Under the pieces are notes generated by a model. It worked only from the letters and a program-made list of their open reading frames with translations, was not told the origin of the DNA and searched no databases. A DNA stretch of 64,000 nucleotides from Boswellia sacra. Taxonomy: Eukaryota > Streptophyta > Magnoliopsida > Sapindales > Burseraceae. Shown one piece after another: positions 42,263-54,110 of the stretch. The position numbers and the translations under genes are program-made. The DNA lies in assembly GCA_013180625.2 (NCBI GenBank), contig SNVD02001400.1, forward strand, positions 682,001-746,000. Reading direction: 5' to 3'. The first letter of the stretch is position 1, and each line of letters opens with the position of its first letter.

Positions 42263-43655
42263 TGTAAGTTCTGAAGCTGCAGACTCAATTACGTAAAAAA
42301 AAAAAAAAACTAAAGCAGTTATGAAACATGTAATAGACGTAATTAAAAATTGCATATAGGAGTTTTACGTGGTTCTGCTATAACCAAGCCTACATCCACA
42401 AGCAGCAAAGCTGTAGCCCACTAAGTCATTTCAACTACTTGTATTTACAATAGAAGAGATCCCATTTCTCTCTTACTCACCTTTCTTTGTAACCTTCGCT
42501 CTCTCTTCAAGAATTTCAACCTTAGTAGACGAACTTTCTAACCTTACTACACTTCTCTATCCAATAGATCAAGACTCTTATTGACTATAAAACACTCTCC
42601 CATAATATTCAACAAAGATAAGACTCATTTCTGCACTCTATCAGTCACGACTATTGTAACTACACTAGTTAAGAAAGACATAACCACGATATCAATTACA
42701 GACTCTTGAAAGCACTTATCTCTTAAGCCTTACGTGAATTAACTCTCAAGAACATGAACATAAGTAAAAGCTAAATAAACAAAGATGCAAACTCAACATA
42801 AATAGATGTACATTGAATATTCTCTTAACATAATACTTGAGCAAAGTTTGCATAGCTTGAATGTTGAATGAATTCTCCTTTACATAGGATCACAACCAGC
42901 ACTTTCTTGTTGAAAAGGATTTTATCAAAGCTTTTCAAAACCTATAAAATATGTAACTTAAGAGATAAAGATCAATGAATAATGGGAAATAATCTTTTAA
43001 TCTCCTGAATTGGACATGAAATAAAAGTCTTCTTATATTAAAACTTATCCAACAAGCAATCCTTATCCAATAAGGATTCATTAAGATTCATTTGATATCA
43101 ATCAAATAACATGCATATCTTGAAGTTAAGGAAAGGTAAATCACGTTTAAGATATTCAATGAATAATCATGTTCATAATCTTTCCTAATATAAAATAAAA
43201 TAAATACTTTAGAAAATTGAAAACAATATCCTGAAAATAATTAGCAGTTAAGTCTTTCTAACAGATGTAGCAACATCGGAGTAAAAAATAGGAAACAAAT
43301 ATGCAACAGAATAGGAAAACAAATATTCTGTATTCTTTTTGTATAAGGATTTCAAAATCTTTTAATATCTGCAAATCCCGAATGCTTAGGAAAACAGAAA
43401 TACTTCAGAGCAATCAATAATGAACCAGAATAGAGAATTTTTCCTAAAGCAAAATCAAAATAAAATCTTTTCAAAGATTAAAAGTAGATTCTAGAAATAT
43501 TCTGTAGTTAAGAATTTCCTAATTAGCCTAGTTGAAATAGGAAAATAACAATTAAAATATCAAGATCTTTATTTTCTCTAAAATGCCAACAAAGCAATGC
43601 CAATGCCACATAGTTGAACACAGGCAATCCACATGGCATTGTCATTGTCCTAACA
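42263..43655 (-). repeat. Copia-3 5' LTR (right, 1393 bp)
   Basis: It begins TGTAAGTTCTGAAGC and ends CATTGTCCTAACA on the plus strand. It pairs with 36040-37451 with scattered substitutions and small gaps. An A run at 42295-42309 is longer than in the partner. The shared block TTTTACGTGGTTCTGC...AAGCCTACATCC is at about 42363-42398. Confidence 0.95.
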
Positions 43656-44229
43656 CTTTATATGTTATTATTTTCAATATCTATATGTGAATTTTATATA
43701 AGAAGACATTAACAAGATAATTCCAAGAAAATGTATTATATTTGAATGGAAAAGTCCATATAGATTAAAGATTCTAAGAAAACAATTCACCTGGCTTCAG
43801 TTTGACTTGTTTACCTTACGAGATGGAGGCCTACGTTGCCACCACCCATGGTCTTATTTCTTTGCAGAAATTGGTGTCAAAGTGGCATGTAACCTAACTT
43901 GATCAAAGATTTGGGATTGGGGAAATGGTCGTTGATCCATAAACTAATGATACTAATGGAAAAATTAAGATTTGTAATTATCTTAGAAATTATAAAAATA
44001 AAATATTATTATTGATGCATAAATTTAATTGGTTATGTGGCCTCACAAGAAATTTTTCTATTTGGCTTTTAGACCGTACACACAGTGAGTTACTTTTTAA
44101 TGGTTGAGGGGGTTAATATGAAAAATAAAAACTAAGTAAGGGGGTTAGGACGCCTAATAATTATAAGGGGCCAAAGAAACACACATACAAATAACTATGT
44201 TGTAAAGAAATTAAAGATTTTTTTTATAT
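43656..44229. other. AT-rich intergenic spacer
   Basis: No gene. It begins with the CTTTA duplication of Copia-3. Confidence 0.6.
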
Positions 44230-44520
44230 ATAATTTATAAAGAAAACTTTTGGGTTGGCCTCCCTCACATAACTAGCTTTTGTGCATATGAGATTTTATG
44301 TAATTGCATATGATGGTTGTTGTTGATCCATAGATCTTAAGAGGCTCGTGTTTCAATGAGATATTGTATGCTTTGGACAAAGGCCTACACGAATTTGTTA
44401 TGAAAAGGGCCCTCGTTGAGGAAGGAAGTAACACCTCACTTATAAGACACAAGTCAATCTGTTGCACAAAAGATGTGGGACAAAGTCACCACCCTTAATT
44501 TGGAATAAGTGTTAGTAGTT
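44230..44520 (-). repeat. TRIM/solo-LTR-like plant repeat (degenerate)
   Basis: On the minus strand the order TCCCACATC, TTATAAGTGAGGTGTTACTT, AACGAGGGCCCTTTTCATAA and GCCTTTGTCCAAAGC followed by ACAATATCTC resembles a widespread plant short-LTR repeat with TCCCACAT...CCAAAGCGGACAATATC. The resemblance is from memory of the family and the ends are not defined. Confidence 0.5.
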
Positions 44521-45670
44521 GTATTCAATATGTTGAATGTACTCTAAACATTTCCTAATCTTTCGACTCTAATCTTTGATAAGTCATATATTTCATGTAT
44601 ATAGGAATATTTTTTTTTTACAACAATTAGGAAACTCAATGAGAGAAAAATTAATAATTTGTCCACATCAATTAGCTCAACATTTTGGGATGGCCAAGAT
44701 TTTATTAAAAAATTTAAAAAAGCCAGAAAGTAACTTTTTAACACTTTTTTGTGGTCAAAAAGTTTTTATAATGTTAAAATTATTTTTCCCTTTTTCTCTT
44801 TAAGAAGAGTTTATAAAGGTATACTTGTTTTTGTATTTTGAGTTTTTGTTTTCAAATTCAGTAAGAATATGTGGTTGGTTTTAATTTTTTTTGTTAAATT
44901 TTGAAAATCATATGTGATTGATATTATTTAAAATTTATTGATATAAGTGATTAAACAAAATTATGCTAATCCTTTAGAATACATTTCCAAAAATTTTGTT
45001 TTTGAAAACGTACATTTTCTAATGCATTTAAAACAATATTAACCACATATCATTTTCAAAATTAAAAAATTTAAAACCAACCACACAATCTTTTAAAATT
45101 TTAAAAACGAAAGCTCAAAAAATACAAATAAACACACTTGACTAACCTCTTTTTAAGTTCATTTAAATTTAAAAATATAAAAAAATGCTCTTATTTTAGT
45201 TTAAATTTTTACCTTATTTTTTTCATTACAAAACTATTTTAAAAAAAATGCAAAAATTGTTTAATTTCGAGATCGATTTTGAGTTTAAAACAATCTTAAA
45301 TTTTTTATTGTTTAAGTGTCAAGTTATTGAACAATATGTTGAGTTGTCAAATGAACGTTATGAACTATTCTGATAGTTCAATAGTTCACAATAATGTTTG
45401 TTGTTATATTGCTTAACATCTAGACAAGCAATTAGTATTTTTGAGCTATCCAGTGATCCTAAATGTCTATAATGTATTTATTTATAGGATTATGCCTTTA
45501 TATTTAGAAATTTAAAGATAGATTTGATATTTTTGACATTCAAACAATTAAAAAAATTAGGTTTTGTTATACGCTCATAACGAATTAGGGTTTGATAAAA
45601 ACTAAAACGAGTGCTTCTACCATGTTACTTTTTAATAATTTAATATTAATATCAATACTTTATCCAAGTA
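44521..45670. other. AT-rich intergenic spacer
   Basis: Near 44830-45120 two parts look like inverted copies of each other (GTTTTTGTATTTTGAGTTTT against AAAACGAAAGCTCAAAAAAT, with AACCAACCACAC/GTGGTTGGTT between them). This may be a small foldback element. No coding sequence. Confidence 0.45.
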
Positions 45671-45740
45671 AATCATCATCATCATCATCACCATCATCAT
45701 CACCATCACCATCACCATCACCATCACCATCATTATTATT
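45671..45740. repeat. (ATC)n/(ACC ATC)n microsatellite
   Basis: Pure ATC units pass into alternating ACC-ATC units and end in ATT units. The open frame through it is a repeat artefact. Confidence 0.95.
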
Positions 45741-45744
45741 AGAG

Positions 45745-48700
45745 TCAGGTTATTTGCACCCCTAAGATTTATTCAATGCATTTTTTTTTGGGTTGGCCCA
45801 TTTGAAAAATCTGGAAGCGACGACAAAGAAGCGATTGATTATTCCTAAAAAGCTAGAGCTAGTAAAAAACCAATTCGGGCATTAGCTTAGTTCCCATCTC
45901 ATAAAAAAAGAATGGTGTAGGGTTCCAAACCTCCTATTACATTAAATAAAGGTAGAACAAAAGAGAGAAATCAATCACAGCTCAATGTGCTGAGGAAGAT
46001 GAAAAGAATAGATGTGGCATATCGAAAAGGTAGAGGAAGCCTGTTGCCAAGACCCTGTCTCCTTACAGAGGAGGCAAAGCACCGTAATGAAAGTTCAGAT
46101 CAAGTACTAGAAGCAATGGTCAACTCTGAATCCGGATTAGTTTGAATCGTGAATGAAAGATTTTCTCTCCTCTTCTGGCGGCTTTTACTCATGGCTATAG
46201 CCAATTGCTAAGACGATTCCCATTCAAGCATTCTCATTCAACGGTCTATCAATGCTTTTTCTAAATTCCTTTCATTCTACTATTTTTTATTTGCAGGAAG
46301 TAAAAGACCTTCCGAAATCAACTTATGAAGTCACGTCCTTCAGTACTGGGATTGAAGTCAAGTACTTTTTGCTCTTTGCCTAAAGCCCTCTTTCTGACTT
46401 AGAAATATCAACTATAAATAGCTTTAGCATCTCTTGATAAGGAAATGTCTTTCTAGAGCTAAGGCGAAGGTTTAGAACCTTAGTAGCAGAATGAAATCAG
46501 TTTATTGGGCTTACTTTAATGCCAATACGAGTAGTTTAACTTATCACTACCTCATAAGGGCGTTGAGAATTGTTTTTTGCTTTTTTAATTGTAAAAAGTA
46601 TTCAAATAGCCTTTGCATAGTTTACAAATTTTGCTTAGTAAAGACAGGAATGGTTTTTCTCAGAGTCAGGCCACGCCTTCTGATGAACAGGGGAGAAAAA
46701 AACGGGTCACCTACTGATTTGTGATCAAGCAAAACTATACCTGAAGAATGGGATACAGATTGACTGGCACAAAAGCCATCTCTATCAATCTACGATCATT
46801 GATGAGACAGTGACATAAAGAAGAAAGTATATTGTTTGTCACCACTCTTTTCACTTAAAAGTAAAGAAGAGATACAAACTTTAGAATTTGGTGGGATTGA
46901 GGATGGAATCGAATAGCTAATGCACTTGTGGTTAAGACAAATCCTACATCTCCTACCTAATACAATTGACTGATTCGGCATTTCTTTCCTTCAATAATGC
47001 CTTTGCTTTCAAGACGCTATTTACCAATAAGAATAGGAAAAAGACACTACCTTTTCGTTTTGAATTGAAGAAGCCGAATGGGTGCACGAGTGCTACGATA
47101 ATGAGCCGTAAGAAAGATAAGTAAAACATTCCTTCCACAGGCCTTTATAGTAGTAGGGGAGCGTGGTGAAATATATTGACGTCCAATCCTAAAACGACTA
47201 GCTGCTCAGCCTTAGTCTTGTAGTTGACTCTGATAAAAGAGACTCTAGCAGCTAGATGGATTGCCGATTAATTAGTAAAAAGAAAAAGCAATTTTGTATA
47301 CGCTGGAGCATCCATGATGGCTTGGAAGATGAATTAAGGCTTCTATTTGAATCAGATTAGGAAAATTTTATATGTATCAATGGTGATCTGAGGGACTCCA
47401 AGACCCCTTATCATGCAGTCTTGAATAAAGATATAGTTCTGCCCAATGGCCCGGGGCCTGCGATGATGATGGAATGAAATTTTGAACCCCATAAATGGAA
47501 AGAAGCTCTTCCTGGATTAGAAGAATTGAAATATGAAATAAATGAATGAGGTTAAGTTCATTATATAGATTATGTTCTTTAGTTCATGTTATCCGCTTAT
47601 ATAGGCATTTCATTCAATTCATTAAATATGTGACTCAAACAAGGGAGAAGCCCTATTTTAATTACTACTGCATGGGTATCTAGTTTAGAAAGAAGAATGG
47701 TACTTTACTCGTCTAATCAAGCTGTCCAACTAAGGTCTAGCTGTGAGTGAGTCTCTGATTGAGATCTAACTGATATAATCGAGATACAAGTCTAGCTAAT
47801 TGTATCAAATCGGTACGTGTCTCAACTTAAAACTTATAGGGCTAAAGAATTGTGTATTAAATCTGGTACATATGATGAAACTATCATTCGAAGTAGGACT
47901 TATAAAAAGAAGAGGCAAAATGAAAGACCCGTTTTGAAAAGAAGGGGGACAAAACACCTACTAGAGAAGCTGATTAGAGAAAGCAGACAAAGTATTTTAT
48001 AATTTTTGGAAGGCAAAGCAAGTTGGGAAGGTATTCGTAGTGAAATGAAACGAGTAAAACTATTTTATTCCTGAAAGATTAGGCAAGCCTAAATTAGAAG
48101 AGGGCAAAGCTGAAATGCTCATGCATGGGTGAAACCTGATCCAGTTAAAAACATCAAAAACTAGAGTTATAGAGTGATCTTGTAATCGTGAGACATGAGA
48201 AAAGGGTTGGTCTTTTCTGGCCTGTAATAGTCGTTAGGAGTTCACCCCTGGTCATAGGGAGAAGTGAACCTTTTAGCCATTAGGGGTGTGCCTATAGTTA
48301 TATGTAAGGATTTGTCAATGACAATTACTTTTTTCTAGGGCTTGCTCCTCCAATAGAGGAGGATTGGTCATTGGTAGTTATGGGAAGCTGCAGTCAATTA
48401 ATTAGTTTGAATCTCATCAAAATGGAAATTCTAGTTATTCTTAGGCATCAAAAGTCTAGTGAACTAAACTTCCTACGTACAATTATGGAATGGTACATCA
48501 TTTGCTTGAAAGCCTATCAATAAGCACTCAAAAGCTAGGGATGTTCGATGTCGTCAAAGTCAACGAAGCTAAGGATTTAGGTTTTCTTTTTGAAGACTTA
48601 GGGGGCAAATATTTGATCTGGCATGTTCATTGAGATGTGTATGAAGAAAGAAAACTAGCATAGCCAAATCGTACCAAATGTCCAGATATGGAGTGGGCTT

Positions 48701-51600
48701 TTAGTCATGAAGATTTAAGGAATGAGTAGTGGTTATATAGTCTTTTAAGGGGTCAGATGCGTGGCAGGCCAGAAATGAAGATATTGGAGATGAGGAAGGA
48801 GACTTAAACCGAGGCAAGGTGTATTATAAAATAACTGAGTTAAGTACCGATCAAAAGAAGCATTATCCATAAGCAGCTGCTGGGAAGAGATTTATATGAG
48901 CACCTATTGAAACAAAAATAAATATCAACGATCGCCTCAAAATGAACCACCAAACTAGAATGGTGGAACCACACAACTCTTTTTAAGAAGGTCTCAGGAA
49001 CAGGGTCTTTTTCAGTGCCTTTAAAGGCAACTGGGAGCCACTTTAAGATCTAATTGATCAATGAGAGCCAGAACCTCACTAACTTGAGTCGTGAATAATA
49101 TCTCCCCAGACCAAATACTATTGCACGCTTTTCGAAACTCATATCCACATGATAATGCTTGTCATGCCTTTTCATTCACGATTTTTTTGTTATAGATTTC
49201 TCATCGATTCTTCCCCTCATTCCTTTTCTCTTCGACAATTCACTTGGATTGCATTGCGATCTTGTACCCATGGCACTGAACTACAACAAAATCATACAGA
49301 ACACCAACTAATTCAGATAGGGATTTCTCTATCAGTTGGTTAGCTAGTGTCATTGGCCTTTGGCTTTCTACCATTGCTCTTCTTTCCTTTAGGTTTCTTT
49401 TTCATTACCATGGTTGGGGGGGGGGGGGTGGGGGAGCGCGAGAGGGTGTGTTGAAGGGGAATCCTCTAACACCATAGGTGATTCATTGCTCTCAATTGGT
49501 TCTTAAGCCTTAGACATTGATTTAATTTTAGCCTCCAAAGTAGCAGTACACTCATCTTTATTACTACATTGTTTTTTAAGCATAGTATAATCTTGCTCAA
49601 GCAGCTTCAATTCCAATTCGAGAATTGTGCTTATTGATTATTGTAGTCTATTTCATTCTTAGGTTTTGTGTCTACCCAACAAACATTATTATAGACGGGA
49701 TCCCTTTTAATGCCCTCATTAGTTCCAAGGTTTAATTGATATAACCTTTTGATTTTGTTTAGGGTTTTCCAATCTATTCTGAACTTTGATATAATAGGGA
49801 TAGTCTTTGTTTGAGACATATCTTTGTATTATGATAAAAAACCATTCAACATTGATACTGTCTTTAGCAGAACCCTTGTGCTTAAGCACATGATAATCAT
49901 CAATTTGTAAATAATAACTCTTAGGGGCTATGAAGATTCCCAACTTGACAATGTGCTCTAACTTACCTAATTCAATGGATGAGACTTCATCTTTAGGAAA
50001 AGGAGATCCTAGAATTGTGGAGTCTGTATCAGTGTAGTAACAGTCGGATTTGTTAATGTATTTGTACATATGAATACTAGAATAAGTTGTAATAGCAGCG
50101 GGCAATTGAACCATATCTTAGGGGGGTTCCAGTCTAGCTCAATATGTATTGTATTGCGATAGTAACATACAACATAGTAATGATCATTCAGCTTCTCAGC
50201 CTAGATAAATCCCACCCTTGGAGGAATTTAATATATCTTTCATAATCACATATCTCTGTTATTGTACTAGATGGATTTATATCGAATCTACCTTACAGCT
50301 AGTTCATTAGTATCTTGTACCTATAAGCCATAGTTTCATTACCATTCATCTTATCTTTTTGTCTGCTCAAGTAGAGGGATAACACAAAGTCCTTGAAAGG
50401 ACTAGGCTTCTTCTCAAACAAGTACACCCTTAGGTGTATAACTTTGTATCCCATGTTTTGCGCATAAATCAATTCCTTGCTATAATACACTACAACAAAC
50501 TTACTAGTTGGGAAAATTAAAGTACCTAATTTTTTATCCCTATAAGTTAAGAATGGTTAAGTAATAGTATGAGGACACACAACATAAGCCTCAATAAATC
50601 CAAACAAGTTGGACAATTCATATTCTTCCAAATTACCATTCTAGACTGGTACACCCTCTGACAACTAAAATCTTATATATATACGGTACTACCAAACGCT
50701 GTGGGGGCAAGGGGAAAGCTATTATGTCAACTATGTGGAACCTTGCCTTATCAACCAATTATCATAAAAAAACTCCTTTAGTTCTATTCTCAGCGGGCGC
50801 ATTCCCCGACCCTTACTTTTGGCATTCGTTCTGAGCAAGGAGCAAGCCTAAAAAAAAAAAAAATAGTGGCTATGAGGTCATAAACAAAGTTGTGAACTTA
50901 ACTTGGTGATTATGTTCACCCCATCCTGATTCGGTCTAGCTATCGAATAAGAAAAGGATGTTGGACTTTGGAGTAGAAAGGTGAGTCATCGCATTAACGT
51001 GAATGCTCTAGCCATTACCTGTTGGAGTTCACACCTAGGAATCCCTTAATTAATTGAAAGCGGATGCCATTGAAAGAAAAAAGAGTGATAGAACTGACGA
51101 GAATAAGGTTAAGCCTAACCTACCCTGAGTCTGTAAAGTGCGAACTAGGAAAGCAAGAAAGAAAAGAATGCTAAAGTCAAAGCAAGTGAGATTAGCTTGG
51201 TGTGCTATGCTTCTATGTTCGGATTGATGGACAAGATTCCCTTAGAGCAAAGAAGAGATAGTGCTAGCAACTTCAAAAGTCGAACCTTAACAAAAAGAAA
51301 GCAGTTAATTGATCTTACACGAAAAACATTGACTTGATTCCCCATTCACTTAGAATAATAGAGTTTTGGCTTTGCAGTCATAGTTTTTGTTGAGATTTTG
51401 TTGGTCTTATTCATCTACTTAATGGTACACGAAAAGAATCGGTCCAAAGCATATCTCTATTTACCTTGCCTTCCTTCTGTATGATATATGATGATCTTCA
51501 TCTAGTGAGATCTGTTATTGATAATTAGGCACTGACTAGCATATGCTTGCTTACTGGTCAGGTTGACAACTCGAACAAGAATTTTCGTCTAATTAAGTTG
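45745..51600. other. Probable old mitochondrial-DNA insertion (NUMT), non-coding parts
   Basis: The base texture differs from both sides. It is less AT-rich, with many AGGAAGC, GAAGAAAG and GCTAAGG-like words, typical of plant mitochondrial spacers. It contains a DNA polymerase fragment of mitochondrial-plasmid type (49503-50670). A 61-residue basic frame at 47817-48002 and a frame near 48541-48640 (MFDVVKVNEAKDLGFLFEDL) are open, but I do not recognise them. A run of 13 G lies at 49416-49428. The mitochondrial origin is an inference, and no standard mitochondrial gene was identified. Confidence 0.45.
49503..50670 (-). pseudogene. Family B DNA polymerase fragment (mitochondrial linear-plasmid dpo type)
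   Basis: Minus frames give the C-terminal third of a protein-primed family B DNA polymerase. In order these are YELSNLFGFIEAYVVCPHT, the YYSKELIYAQNMGYKVIHLR region, NGNETMAYRYKILMN, and L.GRF in place of the motif B end (NSLYGRFG). Motif C (YYTDTDS, about 50019-50040) follows, then SSIELGKLEHIVKLGIFIAP, KSYYLQ, KHKG, and FRIDWKTLNKIKRLYQ, with a coiled tail ending at 49503. Two stops replace residues in motif B, and at least two frame changes occur (near 50150 and 49825). The metal-binding Asp pair in motif C is retained. Such polymerases replicate linear plasmids of plant mitochondria. The N-terminal exonuclease and terminal-protein parts are not visible here. Confidence 0.8.
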
Positions 51601-53250
51601 GTTGATCGCTTTTTCTTTTCCTATTGCACTAGTTACCCTTAACAACCAGATGAGCTTTTTGTGCCATCCATTCAAACCTGTGAGGATTCTTTACCTACCA
51701 CGTATACCAAATCCTGTGATAGCTCTTATGCTAAACAAGATGAGTTGGGGTTCCCCGATCGCTATTTCTATCCTTATCCGCCTTCAAATCTTCTTTATGT
51801 AAGAATCCTGAGATTATGCTAGTTTCACGGTCTTCCTATCCCTTATAAAATCTTTCATTTTGAATTGCTCAGCCAGCCCAAATTTTATTGATGATAGTAC
51901 CTCCATATCATTCCGAATGAGTAGAATGTCATCAAAATGAATAATTAGAAATACAACCTTTTAGTCTTGTATTTTTTTATAGACAAATGGCTCGCCTACA
52001 ATTTGAATAAAATGATCATTTGATCAAACCTAAGTTTGAAGACCTTGATGATTACTTAAGACCATGAATTGAACTTTTCAACTTGCAAACCTTTTGCTCT
52101 TGGTCTTATTCTATGAAACCTCTGGTTGCATCATATAGATGCTTTCATCAAGGTTTCCATTCAAGAATGTTGTCTTGATAACCATTTGTCATATCTCATA
52201 AATGAAATGAGTAGCAATGGATAAGAGAATTGATTTCAGCATAGCTATAGGCGATAAGGTCTCCTCATGATCCCTTCCTTTTGGGTGTACCTTTAGCCAC
52301 TAGCCTTGCTTTGAAGGTCTATACCTTTCATCAACTTTTTTTTCTATTATAGATCCACTTGCACCTTATGGGTTTTATCGCTTCAAGTGCATCTACAAGT
52401 TTCCTAACAGAATTAGAATACATATATTCTATTTCTGATCCCATAGCCTTTTGCCAACTATTAGTATTAACATCTTTCATTGTTTTTCCATGAGTAGCAG
52501 GATCGTATTCATTTCCCTCAATATGTTATAATACTTCTATGAATGTATCAGTTGCCTTACAATCCTTTCACTACATCGAGGCACCATAAGAGTTTTTCTA
52601 ACAATCCTCTTATTACGTCGAGGTGCTATACGAGGTTATGTAGCTGGATCTTATATTTTTTTTGTATTAGAAATAGATGTTGAACCTTTGAAACTATTAT
52701 CACTAATCAGATCAGTTTTAGTTTTTTTTTGGAATTTCCTTCTAATATTACATTGTTTTTAAGCTTATAATTCTTCATATAGTTGACCTTTAAGTGATTT
52801 GCAGTCATATTGCTTATTCTTTCGCACTAGATTAACTATATAAGCATTATCATCTTGTACCTTTTAGGGTTTCTAAGAAATAAGTGGATGATTTTGAATA
52901 ACTTACATGGATCAAACCATGTCCAAAAGAGTGCTATTCTTTCGCTTTACTGCTCAAGATTTGGAGTAATATTCTATTATTATGAGAGGTATTCACTACT
53001 ACGATCTGATTTTACTTATTTGAAATATTTACCAAATGCTTTCAACCTTAATCTTTTACTTTTTAAACTCTTCAAAAGTTTTAGATTTATATGCACAAGG
53101 TAAATATACTTATATTTTGAATAATCATCTTATGAAATACTCATATGTGCCTATCCAATATTAATTGGTGCATAAATATTTTATGTACTATATCAGTACA
53201 TTCTTTCGCCCTATTTCCTTTAAGCTTAAAATGGCTTATACAAATATTTC
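51601..53250 (-). pseudogene. Decayed copia pol remnant (integrase to RT)
   Basis: Minus frames, changing often, give weak integrase-like residues near 53050-53110. RT residues follow: NTNSWQKAMGSEIEYMYSNS, IRCKWIYNRK, TLSPIAMLKSILLSIATHF, TTFLNGNLDESIYMMQPE, FDDILLIRNDMEVLSSIKFG and LAEQFKMKDF, then RDRKTVKLA. The catalytic YVDD box reads HFDD. Stops occur throughout. It has no LTRs of its own that I can see. It borders the mitochondrial-like segment, so it may have been part of that insertion or a separate nuclear element. Confidence 0.75.
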
Positions 53251-53764
53251 TCACTAAGCTTGATTCAAAAGTTGGTATAGGTACAACTGTTAGGAATATG
53301 TCTTAGGAGTATCGATATTTTTCTGTAATTTATAAACATTAATGATAAATAAATTTATTATTGTTTATTTGTGCCAAAATTTGATTGTATCAATAATTAA
53401 AGGCTACAGAGTTTGTATATTGATAAAGTTATATATATATATGAGATATATAACTTCATCATAGCTCAAAACTAGTTCACAACCTAAAAACAAAAATTAA
53501 GCGCTTTGTTTGGACAAGGTTGTTGTTTTGTTTGTCTTCAATGGGGAAATTGTGAGTCTCTAACTATTTGAAGTAGTTGACTTAAGGACAAAGACACTTG
53601 TGTATTATAAATGTATTGAACATTAACCACATAGAAATTATCCATTTGGTGGAAATACCACAACCGAATGTGAATTTCTATACTTGAGCACTAAAGACAT
53701 TCCTACCTTAATCTTGATTGGGTAGTATAACTTTAGCATACATCCTATCACTACAAGAAATATG

Positions 53765-54110
53765 ACAATATTTGACCTTTTTAGTGGTCAAATATCACAA
53801 TATTTGATGGTTAACAACCGTTAAATATGGCACCGTCAAATATGACATTATTTCACTGTTGGCCAAACAATCAAATATTAACTGTAGTACATTTGACTCC
53901 TTCATCTGAGTGAAATATTTATGCCAGAGGAATGGAGAACTAAGCTATATTTGACTGATATGTGTCAAATAAGAAGGATGTAACGGTCAAATTATTCAAA
54001 TTTTTTCTCATATTCAACTGTTTTTGATTGACAAGTTTCATTGGACATTATTTTGAAAAACTCATATTTGGCTATTTTTCAGCAAGTTCTATTGAACAGT
54101 ATTTTGGTTG
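53765..54110. repeat. CACTA left subterminal repeats
   Basis: ATATTTGAC, GGTCAAATATC, CGTCAAATATG, ATATTTGACTG and GTGTCAAAT recur in both orientations within about 350 bp. Confidence 0.8.

Larger units (their letters stand above)
36040..43655 (-). mobile_element. Copia-3: SIRE-like copia element with reduced pol and envelope-like ORF
   Basis: LTRs at 36040-37451 and 42263-43655 are flanked by exact CTTTA duplications (36035-36039 and 43656-43660). In minus order: 5' LTR, primer-binding site, gag, coiled-coil region, protease fused to the end of RNase H, a third ORF, polypurine tract and 3' LTR. The gag type, the layout and the extra ORF after pol resemble SIRE/Maximus elements. The internal region is only 4.8 kb because integrase, RT and most of RNase H are deleted. 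Stops elsewhere show decay, but the LTRs are similar, so it is not very ancient. Confidence 0.95.

Noticed and set aside
45671..45740. His/Ile/Thr-repeat frame
   Set aside because: Pure trinucleotide microsatellite.
47817..48002. + frame of 61 codons, strongly basic
   Set aside because: It could be a mitochondrial or plasmid ORF remnant, but nothing identifies it. It is kept only as a note in the mitochondrial-like region.
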